DNA of 64,000 nucleotides, taken from assembly GCA_030762175.1 (NCBI GenBank), contig CM060833.1, positions 66,232,501 to 66,296,500 on the forward strand, written 5' to 3'. The notes under the pieces were generated by a model. That model did not search any database and was not told the DNA's origin. It was given only the letters and a program-made list of their open reading frames with translations. Origin of the DNA: Metallyticus violacea. Its lineage: Eukaryota; Arthropoda; Insecta; Mantodea; Metallyticidae. A program made the translations under genes and the position numbers. Below, one piece after another: positions 1 through 17,976 of the stretch. The number at the start of each line of letters is the position of its first letter. Positions within the stretch are counted from its first letter, which is position 1.

Positions 1-7
1 GATTACT

Positions 8-345
8 TTGTCCCCAATTAACAAATTCAGCCTAAATAATCTGCTCAACTCCTGTGATAATGATAGAATATCTGATAAGACAAAGCCAGGAATATATCAA
101 ATCAATTGTTTGGAATGCAACAAAGTATATATTAGCAAAACAAAAGACGCATTGGAATTAGGCCAAAGGAACCCTGGAGAAACATCAGGTACAATCAGAT
201 AGGTAAATTGGCGGTTGCACATCACTTTTGGAGAGATAAACGTGATTTAGAAATGGAAGTCAAATTATTTAAATTCATATATAGACCCTTAAAGCTGGAA
301 ATGTGGAAAAGATTTTTATAAAAAAAAAATGAAGATAAGGTTATG
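8..345 (+). pseudogene. GIY-YIG endonuclease domain of a PLE, frameshifted
   Basis: The first 64 codons read through the linker and the start of a GIY-YIG nuclease. The GIY triplet (in PGIYQIN) and a YIS version of YIG are visible, followed by a Lys-rich KTK. The frame breaks after about residue 48. The downstream part (HHFW-like block near 220-235, then a CTGGAAATGTGGAAAAG block matching the catalytic-Glu region) continues in another frame. In intact PLEs this domain nicks target DNA for integration. Here the YIG glycine is Ser and the frame is interrupted, so it should be inactive. The sister copy at 2902-3207 shows the intact version. Confidence 0.75.
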
Positions 346-380
346 AACTTCGAGATCCCAATAGAAAATAAATCCAAAAG

Positions 381-600
381 TTCATAAAATGTCCACGAGA
401 GCTACATTAAGTTCATTGAACCAACAACGAATCCGGCAGTCGACACACAGATGATGATGCAAGCAAAATGCTGTGAAACACGTTCTTTATTTCATAAAAT
501 GTCCACGAGAGCTACACTAAGTCCATTGAACCAACAACGAATCCGGCAGTGGACACACAGATGATGATGCAAGCAAAATGCTGTGAAACATGTTCTTTAT
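381..600 (+). repeat. 110-bp tandem duplication of the PLE terminal region
   Basis: Two adjacent near-identical 110-bp units, 381-490 and 491-600. Each contains the hammerhead-like stem II and GAAAC block (GCAAGC loop then GAAACA near 455-482 and 565-592). The upstream core is altered to CAGATGATGA, so both are probably decayed ribozymes. Confidence 0.85.
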
Positions 601-699
601 AATACAATGGTAAGTGGAGCATAAGAGTATTAAATTGACTCACTGTCTAATTAAGAATAAACAAATGTGATTTCAATATGATAACAGGATTGCTCTTTG

Positions 700-970
700 C
701 ACATGCTTTCTGAGATCATCTGGACCAAGGATTTGGAGGAAGGAGAATAGGCCAAAATGTCCCAATTTCTTGGTCTCTCAATTTTAATTCCACATGACTT
801 TTTCTTATGGGATCATATGAAAAGTTATATTGTGAGACCCCAGTACATTTGGAGGGAAAACTGCTCTGCATGAATTCTTTTTGCAGCACAAGAGATTGAA
901 AAACATCAAGTACTTGTGACTGGATGCAACAGAACATGATTCACAAGTACAAGGGTTGTGTATAAGACTC
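700..970 (+). pseudogene. Remnant of an IS630/mariner-superfamily transposase C-terminus
   Basis: Reading + from about 720, one frame gives a block ending HDFFLWDHMKSYIVRP. This matches the conserved DFFLWGxxKxxVY segment that follows the third catalytic residue in insect IS630-like transposases (compare 40398-40730 and 46750-46860 here). A stop lies about 20 codons before it. The rest is too decayed to read, and no inverted repeats were found. This is a short dead fragment. Confidence 0.5.
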
Positions 971-1914
971 TGCTATTTAATGCAATGAAGAATTGCATAA
1001 AAATTATATCCATAGCTGCAATATAAGAAATAGTAAAGATTACCATAGGTGTGCTTACAGTAAAAAAAGTAGTAGCTATTTAAGGATGTAAATGTCATTG
1101 ATACCTTTTTATATAATATATTAGGTACAGCAAAGATGAAAACATTAGAAAAATCAAAATTTAAATATGAAAGAAATACTTAATAAGTAGTGTTTATATT
1201 TATTAAATGAATTATAATTATATTTTGTAGATATCATCAGGTAAATTGGAGCAAATTGGTTTTTATATCTAAGTTTTTAACTGTTTGTAACTTAGCAGTT
1301 AATAACGTAAGAATGTATTATAAGCCTATTGACATTAAATAAATATATTATTATGTATGCATTTAAGTTGATGGTTGCCACATTGAGCAGTATTGTCCCA
1401 GGATGCAACAAACTGGAACAGCAAAGCAAAAGTGAACCTGTAACATGACCTCACATGAAATAACACAATAAAATGCACTTTCCATACAGGAAAAGTATAA
1501 AGATAATTTTGGTTGGAATTTTTCGAGTACCACTCTCCAGCCTAGCAGAAATGGAAGATTTAAGCTTTACTTTTGTTTTAATTGTAGCATGGAAATGATA
1601 TGTTTACAGACATGGATTCCTGTTCAGAACATTATATGTTCAGTTCCCTGTACCAGCTGTAGAAGTTGGTAATAGGAATTTTAAAATACTCTATATAAAA
1701 GATTAAACATGACATTTGTTCAGAAAAACTAAGAGTAATTAGATAAATTGAACATTTAAGTATTACAAACTTTTTATATGAATTTCCCATGAAAGTAAAG
1801 TTTGTTAAGGGGGTGTGTCAAAGTTTGTGATTCACCATTCAGATATGCAGGATCAAATGTTCAAGTGTTTCTATGAATTGCAAATGGTTTATCATATTAT
1901 ATGAAAACATTAAT

Positions 1915-2376
1915 GAATTAAACTGTTGTTTTTGAGCAGCTAACATATTTTTAATGTCAATACATACAGCCAATATTAATTTATTAATATGGCAATAATG
2001 AATTAAACCATATTCTAAAATTTCAGATTTTGGAAATGAAATTCAACATATGGAGCAATTGCAAAAACTAAATATTTTAGAAACGTTATTGAAAATTTAA
2101 TTATTTTCACACAGAAAAAAACATAAATAAATAAATAAATAAAAAATAAAATAATAATAATAACAATAATAAACTTTAATGAATAACTCTTGTTTTTGAG
2201 CAGCTAACATATTTTTAATATCAATACATACTAATTTATTAATATGGCAATCATGAATTAAACCATATGCTAAAATTTCAGATTTTGGAAATGAAATTCA
2301 ATATATGGAGCAATTGTAAAAACTAAATATTTTAGAAAGATAAATGAAAATTGAATTTTTTTCACACAAAAAACAA
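1915..2376 (+). repeat. Diverged tandem duplication, about 260-bp period
   Basis: The block 1915-2120 (GAGCAGCTAACATATTTTTAAT, then TTTATTAATATGGCAAT, then TCAGATTTTGGAAATGAAAT) recurs at 2179-2376 with scattered substitutions and a small deletion. Each copy ends in an A-rich simple repeat; the second became the long AAT array. No coding capacity is seen. Confidence 0.8.

Positions 2377-2449
<73 letters not shown>
2377..2449. repeat. AAT trinucleotide microsatellite
   Basis: About 24 uninterrupted ATA/AAT units. Confidence 0.95.
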
Positions 2450-2901
2450 GCTTGACTTTGACAGAAATATAATATATTTATTTTGAAGCAGAGCCACACA
2501 ATATGCAAAGAGATCAGTTTGAAATACACCACATGATGCTTGCTTTTTTAACTGGTAGGCTAGCAGTTGCAGGAACACCATTGATGAAGACCTCTCTATC
2601 AAAATGTCAACCCATTCTGTAACTAATTATTAAATGTAATGATGGCGTACTCTCTCAGTAAAATAAATTGGTTCTGAAATGTCAGTCCTAAATATCCAAG
2701 CATTTTAATATAAGATGATGCTGATGAAAATAGAATCATCTGTTTGTATCATTCAAGGAAAGAATACTCTCTATTAAAGGAAAGTTCATTTTCACCTTTT
2801 AAAGGGTAAAAGAATAACTTCAGAGTACTCTTTAGCTTGCATTTTTATCATGTACACTCCCATTACTTTGTCCCCAGTGAACAAGTTTAAACTAAAAAAA
2901 T

Positions 2902-3207
2902 TTGCTCAATTCTGGTGATAATGATAGAATACCAAATGAGAAGAAGCCAGGAATATACAAAATCAACTGTTCAGAATGTAACAAAGTATATATTGGAAAA
3001 ACAAAAAGAAGCATTGGATTCAGGTTGAAGGAACACTTGAGAAACATAAGGTACAATCAGATAGAGAAATCAGTTGTTGCACATCACTTTTGGAGAGATA
3101 AACATGATATAGAAATGGTAGTGATATTATTGAAATTTGTAGATCAGCCCGTTGAGCTGGGAATGTGGGAAAAAATTTATGTAAAAAATATGAGGATAAG
3201 GTTATGA
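2902..3207 (+). CDS. GIY-YIG endonuclease domain of a Penelope-like element (partial ORF)
   Basis: The 101-residue frame covers the C-terminal nuclease domain of a PLE polyprotein. The reverse transcriptase part is absent through 5' truncation, so the Met is only an internal codon. Residues seen include GIY at 17-19, YIG at 30-32, the conserved Arg at 41 (GFRLKEH) and the catalytic-type Glu at 90 (MWEKIY). A Cys pair at 23 and 26 and His residues at 61-62 and 68 are also present. All key residues look intact although the copy lacks everything upstream. In the family this domain cuts target DNA for target-primed reverse transcription. This copy cannot transpose alone. Expression is unlikely. 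Confidence 0.8.
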   Translation: MLNSGDNDRIPNEKKPGIYKINCSECNKVYIGKTKRSIGFRLKEHLRNIRYNQIEKSVVAHHFWRDKHDIEMVVILLKFVDQPVELGMWEKIYVKNMRIRL

Positions 3208-3311
3208 ACTTTGAGATACCAACAGAAGACAAATTAATCCAGAAGTTCATAAAATGTCCATGAGAGCTACACCAAGTCCAGCCAACAAACAACGAAGCCG
3301 ACAGTCAACTC

Positions 3312-3353
3312 ACAACTGAGGATGCAGGCAAAAGCCTGTGAAACTAGTTTTGT
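3312..3353 (+). ncRNA. Type-I hammerhead ribozyme in PLE terminus
   Basis: Stem I 5' strand ACAA (3312-3315), core CUGAGGA (3316-3322), one extra U, stem II GCAGGC/GCCUGU (six pairs, AAAA loop, 3324-3339), GAAAC (3340-3344), UA, GUU (3347-3349), stem I 3' strand UUGU (3350-3353). Stem III is only A-U and C-G, and the AAACTAGTTT palindrome would allow pairing as a dimer. The predicted cleavage is after U3349. PLEs are known to carry such minimal hammerheads. Confidence 0.7.
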
Positions 3354-3452
3354 AGAATTCAACAGTAAGTGGAGCATAAGATTATCAAATCGACTGACTA
3401 GATAATTAAGAACATTTCCAAACTTCATGTGCAAACTCCATTAGTATATACA

Positions 3453-3749
3453 TTTGATTGATTTATTTATTTATGGACACTCCTCAACATCTCAGGTCAT
3501 CAGCATCCCATTCAATTCAGGACATGAAACGGCTGACAAATTTTGCTCAGAAACCTCTCTTTCAGGCTTGAGGTTCTTTTTCGTGCCGTAAATGTACGAC
3601 ATGGGACCCACGGCTTTACTCCCCTTCCAAAGGAAGCCATACTTTGGATTTTTACAGCCGGAAAAAATCCATCGATCCTGGCCCGGTTCGAACCTGCAAT
3701 CTTGGGTTTAGGAACAAGTATGGTAACCACTACACCACCAGGACCTACT
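3453..3749 (-). mobile_element. SINE-A copy, full length, with 13-bp TSD
   Basis: A tRNA-derived SINE in reverse orientation: the tRNA-like head lies at the right (A-box-like GGTGTAGTGGTTACCA, B-box GGTTCGAACC) and the TAAATAAATAAATC-type tail at the left. Direct repeats ATTAGTATATACA at 3440-3452 and 3750-3762 are an exact target-site duplication. Confidence 0.93.
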
Positions 3750-4188
3750 ATTAGTATATACAGATCATGTGGAATGGAGTATTTAATCCAGGACATTTTG
3801 CTTTAATCACAACATAATGTTGCACTGAAGGGGCATTCAATACGTACATCATATCAAGAGCAAGCCATGATTCACATTGTCTTGTGCCGGAAAGAGAATT
3901 ATAAGCACAAATATCAAATTAGAGGGATGCAAGAATTAAGCCAAAGAACTATTGAAAGTTGACAAAGACAAATATTAGTGGAATTTCTAAATGTAAATTA
4001 GCATCATGTGAGCAATGTGTTCTTCTCTATGGATTTTATTTGTTACACTTTCCATCACTTAGAATTGGTAATCCATTTCTAATGAGATAACATTCATTAA
4101 TTGAACACAACTGAAGTGAATGATGCTTAATTTCATCAACAGGTGCCCAAAATGTGTGAAAAAGCAGGTCAATGAAATATGCATTTAC

Positions 4189-4285
4189 TTAATAATCTCT
4201 TCTGAGTCAAAATATTTAGAAAACATTTTATGGTTTTGCTTATATGAAGAGGTTCTAAATATTTCAACTCAGAAGAGATTATTAA
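4189..4285. repeat. Inverted repeat, 30-bp arms (PLE-terminus-like)
   Basis: Arms 4189-4219 and 4255-4285 are nearly perfect reverse complements (TTAATAATCTCTTCTGAGT and its complement). The right arm and following bases resemble 50030-50095, beside the solo PLE end at 49856-50045. It is therefore probably a miniature fold-back derivative of a PLE end. Confidence 0.6.
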
Positions 4286-4825
4286 TGTGTATTTCACTGT
4301 GTTTGATTGCAAATTAAATTAATATTGAAGTGCATTTACTTGTTTAGTTGTGGTTATACATTGATATATTATTTATTTACTATAGCACCAACAGATGCTA
4401 TAGTAAATTAGAGACTACCTGCCTGCCAAGAGAGCAAGTGTCATCCTGTTATAGTGCTATAAACAATGCTTGTCATTCTTAGAAATATTCCATCTTCTAG
4501 TCTCTAATAATATTTGATTGAAAGGCTTTTCTTGAACACCAGGTTATGTATGTTAACATATCATAACATCAGCATTATGTTCCATAGGTACATGTGCAAA
4601 AACCAATGCAGGCAATCCTAACAGCACCAAACATTTGAAATTTTTCTTTTTCCTCTTTTATGTAATTATATTTTCAATTATAATATAACTAACCTTATAT
4701 TTGTGGTTAAAATAAGAATTCTTATCAAAAACACATCCATGTATTTTATGTTTGTTAAGTTATATGTAGAACAATTCCTGGGCATTTGTATGATATAGAG
4801 AAAGGAACATTGGTCTGAAAATAAA

Positions 4826-4989
4826 TGCTGCTTTGGACAATCCTTCTAAGGCCAGCTGACAATAGTATGTTTGTGAGTTGGTAGAAGGGGTCAGAGAGCA
4901 AGAGAGATGCTGCTTTGGACAATTCTTCAAAGGTCATCTGACAGTAGGTGTGTTTGTGAGTTGGTAGAAGGGATCAGAGAGTGAGAGAG
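4826..4989 (+). repeat. 82-bp tandem duplication
   Basis: Units 4826-4907 and 4908-4989 share TGCTGCTTTGGACAAT and TTTGTGAGTTGGTAGAAGGG, with about ten differences. Confidence 0.85.
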
Positions 4990-11566
<6,577 letters not shown>

Positions 11567-12901
11567 TAAGTATAATGAGATAATAATTTAAATAAGATGC
11601 ATGAATACCCTAACAAACTTTACATAACCTTTGTACGTAATGTGTTCAATATATGCTCATATAGAATGCAGATTTGACAGATACTTCAGTCTGCAAAAGT
11701 TTCATGATTTTTGCAGCAGCAGTTTATTTCAGGGTGCTATTACCATGAACAAAAAGATATCTTTAATTATCTGCTGCTGTTTTAAAAAAAGTATAAGATT
11801 TTTCTCAGATACTATTGAAGGAAAAGGTTATGTATAGTAATTACCACAGATTGCAAAGATTCTGATTTTGTTTATTATTAAAGCCAGTTAATAATGTGGT
11901 TCTGATTGCCTAAAGATTTGTCTGGCCTGTGGTGAATTTTATAATCCAAACATTTGAGTGATTTTAAGTTAAATAGAAAACCACTTTAAAATGGAAATTT
12001 TAGGGGAAGAGGCTGTAAGCAGATGAGAGATATTTTCTGTGATTTTTGAATGATTTATTGTGTCATTCAATTATCTGATGACAAATGCTATGGTGAACTG
12101 CATCAACCAATAAGCCATTGCTCAAGATAAGTTGGGCTATACAAACTTGGATGGTGGGCAGGGTTTACTGAACTGCTACACATTGGTGGCTCTTGCACAT
12201 GGTTAGTTTGGGTACAACTTATAAAAATAACATTGCATAGAATCCACGAATATGAATTTATCACACTGTACTGCAAAAATTTACTGCCAGATAAAAAAGA
12301 AAAGAAAAAGACAAAAATAGGGGAAGAATCACCTTTCTCGAAGATATAATCAAAAGTAATTTTAGGGAGCAATATTCAATGTTTAATTGATGTAAATTAT
12401 TCACTACATACTGCATGTTTGAAAATAAATAATTCGGCTTCACTTAAGTTTATCATGCATTTCAGATTTTTGTTAATAGTTTTGTACCAAATTTTTGATC
12501 TCCATCTAAACTACCTTTAATTTTATATAATCTTCAACCAAATTTTAAAAGTGTTGACAATTTTTTTTTTCTTCAAATTCTTGTATGTAACATTTCAACT
12601 CTGTACATGCAGTGCATCATCTAAAAATTAAAATTTTTGGTGATTCTTCATATAACATATCCTTAATTTTGTTCTGGTTTTAACCAAATTTTATATGTGT
12701 TCATAAATTTTGTTCAAACTTCTATATATAAAATCTCGACTCTATACTTGCAGTGATTGGCGAGTTGTTTTATGCAGATGGATGGACAAATAGGTGCTTC
12801 CACAATAGTGATCATACCTAAAAACTACTGATGTTGTATGTTACCAAAAATAATGGCTACTTAATTGCTCAATCACAACTGAAATTAAACATCCCCATGT
12901 T

Positions 12902-13045
12902 ATACATTTATGGCATGAAAAAGAACCTCAAGCCTGAAAGAAGAGGCCTCTAACCAAAATTTGTTCGCCGTTTCATGCCCTGATTTGAATGGGATGCTGA
13001 TGACCTGTGATGTTAAAAGAGCATCCATAAATAAAAATCAAACAA
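12902..13045 (+). mobile_element. SINE-A copy, 5'-truncated
   Basis: Only the 3' half is present, from the GGCATGAAAAAGAACCTCAA block to the CATCCATAAATAAAAATCAA tail. The tRNA head is missing. Confidence 0.85.
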
Positions 13046-16000
13046 ACAGATGTTCAACAAATCGGTGATAGGCAGAAGTGCCAAAATTATCAATTTAATC
13101 TCATAAGTCTTATGTTGCTAATCATTGAAGTTTACTCTTATTTATAACAATGCTGATTCTTTTTCAAAATAAAAGTTTTTAAGGATACGTTAGTTCAGTT
13201 GCCTTTCTAGTGGAAGAGTTTCTTATAGTTTAGATTCCTCATAAGCCATTGGCGTGAAAGGGCAAACAGCTGATGGGGAGTAATAATGTTTATCTCATGA
13301 CAAATCGCTTAGTTAAGCTCTTCTTGTAGATGGTGCAATAGAAAGGACAGGCTCAATGTGCATGTGGATGGAATGTCCACAGATTGTGCAAGCCCCTTAT
13401 GAAGCTTCACTGTGATACCTCTCTCATCCCCTTGTCCACCAGCTTTATAACAAACAACTCCTCTTAAACCAAATCATTTTGCTCTGCTAATCCTGAACAA
13501 AAGGAGAATGTGCTCTGGCTCATTCTCTTCACATATATACACACAAAGTATTTGTATTTGCCTGAGAAGCCATTTAAAGCACACGCTTCTTTTGTATACT
13601 TAAATGTAGGTGCTGAAACATTCAGGATTTGCGTCTATGAAAATCTATAATCCATTTTTGAGTTTAGAATTTATGCAGAAATTATTTAAGGGTATTTTTC
13701 AAAATTAAAGGGAGGGCACAGGCTCTTGTGCCTTTTAGCACAAGCCACCACTGCTACTACATTGAGTCTCATGCCACTCAGTTCATTTGAACAGCAAAAG
13801 AAACATGTCTATTCCTAGAGTAAAGTTTGCTAAGAATATTAAATGTCAAATATTATGCCTAATTATCTTATTTCAAGAGTGTTTCTTTATGATTTGAATA
13901 TCCATGCAAATCATTCATGCTGTCAGAGATTATTTGAAGAGAAATTGCCAGGCAATTCATTTCCAAGTTGTGAGCAATTCATAAAGAATTTTAAGTGCAT
14001 TAGATTGTCACTAGTGTTTCTACCACCAAAACTTGTGTTGTTCAGCCTGCCCCAGCTGACTGTGAGTGATGGCTTATTCGCAGTTCCCACCTCTTTGTTA
14101 GTTATCAGATAATCAGATACTTAGATATTAAAGCATAATTAATTGTCAGTGACAAGATCTAGGCAGACTCAGGACAATGATTATCCTTTATTATGTACCA
14201 TCATGGTGCCATAAGCAGCTGGTGTTTAAATATATGCAATGGAAATCATAGAAGAGCTAAAAAGCACATATTCTCTTAGTGTTATTTTGGAAGGAATGTA
14301 CAATAAGACAGTGTTCTAGAACTGTTTTTTATAATTTTAAAAAAGGCCATAATCATAGTTTTTGACTCTAAATTTGTAAATTTTTTATGAGCAATCAAAT
14401 TTTAATGAAGGCACTGATATGCATTAGGTTATATTAAAGCATTTGATGATTCTGTAAATTGTTACTGTCATTGTACATTCCACTAAAGAGATCTTATAGA
14501 TCTTGCAGTCTGCACTAATTACATAGTCTTTAAAACTAAAATAAGACTAAAGGTTGTAATATATGCTGACATTAAATTTGTTTTTCTTAAATAAATGAGC
14601 ACAAATTTTGTGCTTTTTAAATTTAATAATATGACTTCAGTGAACATACATTCACTTATGTAAACAAATGATACTGTTGGTATTCTCATTAAAAGGGCTT
14701 ATACTTTTTTTCTTACTTTTAAAGTATATTTTATATTTAGTATTTCTATGTCTGTGAATCAGAGCAGGTAAGGAACTCTATAAAGTCAAAATAATTTTTG
14801 ATACAAAAATTATGCAAGAGTATTTGTAATGCTATATTTCTATTATCAGTTTAAGACTGGAGATCATGTGAAGAATCAAATAATTTTTTTTTATTTGCTT
14901 TTGGGCAATAGTAATTTTCAAAGCAAACCATAGAATCTATAAGTTGAATTACAGGTAAGCAGAGGTAAAATATTAACTAGAAAAGAACAGAAAATAAAAG
15001 AAAATAACATCATGCTATCCATTTCTTTGGGACTTGCTCCAATCATTGCTGACAGTTGGCAGTCTGCTCAAGGCTGCTAAATCACAGCTGTATTGGTAAT
15101 CTGAAAAATAGAATAGATAGAAATACATTCTTATATGTCAAGATTATAAAATAAATTTTAAAACTTATAGAGATAAATTAATGTAATAGTTTTCAATTTG
15201 AAAGTTATGAAAATGTCTAAAAATACTTACATTTTTTAAACAATGCTGCAATAAAGGAATTGTAACAATTTAAATAAATATATATATATATATATATTTT
15301 TTTTTTAATTATGTTTGCTATTCTGGTAGATTTCTCATAATTTAACTACAAATGTTCTCATATTTGTTGCTTTGCATTTTATTTTATTTGCTCTACAAAT
15401 AAAAATCACTGTGCAATGCCTGGGGATAGAGTGGACCTCAGCACTTTATTAATTTGTTTAGATGCTACAACATCTGTCTTGCAGCAAATATTGAACATTT
15501 TCAACAATTTATTTAAAAAGATAAGTGTTTTTAGGCATATTTATGATTTTTAAATTTTAATGCACTTTTACCAATTTATATCTATCCATTCATCCATTAA
15601 TATCTTACATTTTCTTGATTGATTATAATGTCATATAACAAATTATTTATGAGGAAGTCACTCAAATTTCACTAGTTTTATTCCACTTACTTGGACATGT
15701 TTCAAAAGCAAATTTCCTTGTCAGTATGGTTCCACAGTTATTATGTGTTTATTACATTCTGTTTTGGTGATTGCCAATAGCACTGTTACCACCAAACTGT
15801 TTAGCTCATCCTTAGGCATGCTGGTGTGGCATATTTGCTGTTGACTGCCAGTAAGGCCCAAACAATCAGATGGCATGACACATAAGTATTAAACAAAATG
15901 AAGTGTCTTAGGTTGCAAATTAGTGGGAAAAACTGTTCAGATAAGTCATACCATTTCTTTACACATGAATCAAACAGCTCAGTTCTGTTTATACCTGAAA

Positions 16001-16124
16001 ATAAGACCTCTTTTATTGGATTTATGTGTACGTTTTGACATTTGTAAACATATAAGCATTCATGTTAAGTCTTAAAAACCAGTCCCATCTGTCATTTTTT
16101 ACTCTTAAGCTGAAACTTTGGAAG
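13046..16124. other. aralar1 last intron, no gene seen
   Basis: AT-rich intron. A small inverted repeat lies near 13709-13748 (GGCTCTTGTGCC then TTAGCACAAGCC), and a TA run followed by T run at 15283-15306. Nothing else is recognisable. Confidence 0.5.
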
Positions 16125-16222
16125 TCTTCTTCTTCTTCTTCTTCTTCTTCTTCTTCTTCTTCTTCTTCTTCTTCTTCTTCTTCTTCTTCTTCTTCTTCTT
16201 CTTCTTCTTCTTCTTCTTCTTC
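16125..16222. repeat. TTC/GAA trinucleotide microsatellite
   Basis: About 32 perfect TTC units, a polypurine/polypyrimidine tract that gives artificial poly-Ser and poly-Glu frames on the two strands. Confidence 0.97.
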
Positions 16223-16329
16223 AATTAGGCCCTTTGGCATCTGTTCTGTCTCAAAACTGTTGAGGCCATCTTTTCAATGGTTGACCTATATTTGTTCTTC
16301 CTTGTAGGATTATAGGGCTGATTTAAAAG

Positions 16330-17430
16330 GTAATCTCTATATTTATTTTATTCATATAATACTCTGTATATACATTGAGATTGGAAACACTTCTTCAATT
16401 TTCAACATAGTCTGAACATGTTCAATGCTGGTTTTCCAGTCTTTGCTAATGCCTGGATTCTATGAGAAAATGACTCTTGTGATTGACCACATAACCACTC
16501 ATGCACCATGTCTTTCACTTCTCTTTAGTGCGTCAATTCTTGCTGCTTAGTGTCTCTTTGAGTTGTCCAAAGATATAATCTGAAGGTGCAGGCCTGTTGC
16601 AAATGCAATATGTTGTTTACACTCAAAATGAAAATCTGCAATTTTTGTGCCATGTATAAGGTCTTGCATTATCATATTCTTAAGAGTACACCAGTTGTGA
16701 GCAAACATCAAAATTTCAATCTAATTGCAGGTTTTAAATGGTTCAAGCAGATCACAATATGATTGGCTGTTAACATTGCATCCTCTGGGCATGCAATGTT
16801 CCATGATTGGACCTTTAGATTCCCAGAAGAGTGTGAGCATCGCTTTACTGGCTGACACAGTATGGAACTTATTTTGTTATGGGAAAGATAAATGTATGTA
16901 ATTACTCTTACTGACTTATTTGATCCAGTATTCATCACCAGTGACTATACGCTGTAGGTAACCATCTTCTTCTACTTCATGATGTCATAGGAGTATTTTA
17001 CAAACTTCTTCATGACATTCTTTCATTTCAGAGTGAGTTGTTTTGGTACCCCCTAGTGGAGACTTTGAGGTATTGCAGAAATGTTGTAAATAATGTGATG
17101 TGCAGAATCATGACTGATATGCAATTCTACAGCCATCTCATCGACTGTTACCTGCTGATTGTCCTATATCACTTGTTCTACTGCAGCAAAAGTGTCTGGT
17201 ATAATTGCAGTATGCAGTTGACCAGAGCAAGGTACATCATTCATAGTTCACACTCCACTTTTCAATTTTCTGTGCCGCTTTCACAGACCTGCTGAAGTGA
17301 CACTAGGAATCTCCACATTACCTTTTCATTCTTGGATGAGTATCTCTTGGGTTTTTATCCTCAGTGCCCAAAAAACTGCTCCTTGTTCATGGGACCTGCC
17401 ATCTTGTTAAGGTTTCTGATATCAATTTTC
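16330..17430 (-). pseudogene. Degenerate mariner transposase
   Basis: On the minus strand, broken frames collect the landmarks of a mariner transposase. First comes an HTH-like block (VDEMAVELHISHDSAHHI), then a GVPKQLTLK block equivalent to WVPRQLT. The first catalytic segment reads RIVTGDEYWI (family VTGDETWV). A block reading SKAMLTLFWESKG, PRGCNVNSQSYCDLLE matches the family's SKVMATVFWDCKG and YxxLL region. The order is right for one element of about 1.1 kb in reverse orientation. Many stops and frameshifts show it is an old inactive copy. No terminal inverted repeats could be fixed. It sits in the last intron of aralar1 next to a LINE remnant. Confidence 0.75.
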
Positions 17431-17697
17431 CAAAGATGCCATATGCACTTATTTCTCCAGCAAAAGGATATATATATATCCAATATTTATATGTGTAGTA
17501 CAACACTCGACTGTATTATTCTGAATTTTGATTACTAAATTAAGGTTACTTTTTGACTTAGCCTCATATAATATAACAGCATTTGCTATTCTAACATCTG
17601 TCACATGTTGGATGGGATCTGTCCAATTTGTTAATTATATTAAGTCTGTACATAATTCTTATGTAATATCCAAATTTCTTTTAATGATCTATATAGT

Positions 17698-17976
17698 TTA
17701 TATCCTGATATAAAATATAAGACTATCATATCTGATGATTATATTTGTCTCTTGAAGTGCTATAAAAATTCTATTCTCACATTTATATAAAAGTAAGGGA
17801 AATGCTATAATTTTATATAATTTTTGTAATGTTTCTTTTTTCCAATTGTACTTCACTGTTCTTTGAACTGTTCCACAAAATTGTCTCACTTTGTTAAGTT
17901 TTATCTGAATGTCATTTGAATTACTATAACTTAAATAGTATCCTAATTTTTTCCACATCTGTTCTATGAAATACAC
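17698..17976 (-). pseudogene. LINE reverse-transcriptase C-terminal remnant
   Basis: A 92-residue minus-strand frame contains KLGYYLSYSNSNDIQIKLNK, then VRQFCGTVQRTVK, then FPLLLYKCENRIF. These correspond to the YLGxxI, KI..KL..F...CG.I and P.LLYG.E.W segments after the catalytic core of insect non-LTR (RTE-like) endonuclease-reverse transcriptases. The LYGSE motif is altered to LYKCE. Neither the catalytic reverse transcriptase motifs nor the endonuclease is found nearby, so this is a short 3' relic. Sequence to about 18060 on the same strand may be a more decayed continuation. Confidence 0.65.

Larger units (their letters stand above)
1..660 (+). mobile_element. Penelope-like element fragment (3' end, GIY-YIG plus terminal region)
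   Basis: This is the 3' part of a Penelope-like retroelement, cut by the window edge or 5' truncated. It begins with the segment that links reverse transcriptase to the GIY-YIG nuclease, runs through a broken nuclease, and ends in a non-coding terminal region finishing with a segment (about 601-660) also seen at the end of the 2860-3415 copy. The copy starting at 2860 opens with nearly the same bases (TTACTTTGTCCCC), so the two are sister copies. The terminal region here is duplicated in tandem (381-600). Confidence 0.8.
2860..3415 (+). mobile_element. Penelope-like element, 5'-truncated copy with intact GIY-YIG and hammerhead
   Basis: A 5'-truncated PLE copy: linker, GIY-YIG nuclease frame (2902-3207), a non-coding stretch, a hammerhead ribozyme (3312-3353), and the terminal motif TAAGTGGAGCATAAGA followed by ATTAAGAA. 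It lies in the presumed upstream intron of aralar1. PLEs usually integrate 5'-truncated, which fits. Confidence 0.85.

Noticed and set aside
2270..2602. 110-residue minus-strand ORF with poly-Tyr
   Set aside because: It is a translation of the AAT microsatellite and flanking duplicated DNA.
3543..3806. 87-residue ORF and minus-strand 94-residue ORF
   Set aside because: Both lie within a SINE-A copy; the same false frames recur in other SINE-A copies (58870-59154, 61834-62114).
13843..14112. 89-residue plus ORF
   Set aside because: No splice sites, homology or codon signal; inside the aralar1 intron.
16022..16307. Poly-Glu and poly-Ser ORFs on opposite strands
   Set aside because: They are translations of the TTC/GAA microsatellite without splice or start context.
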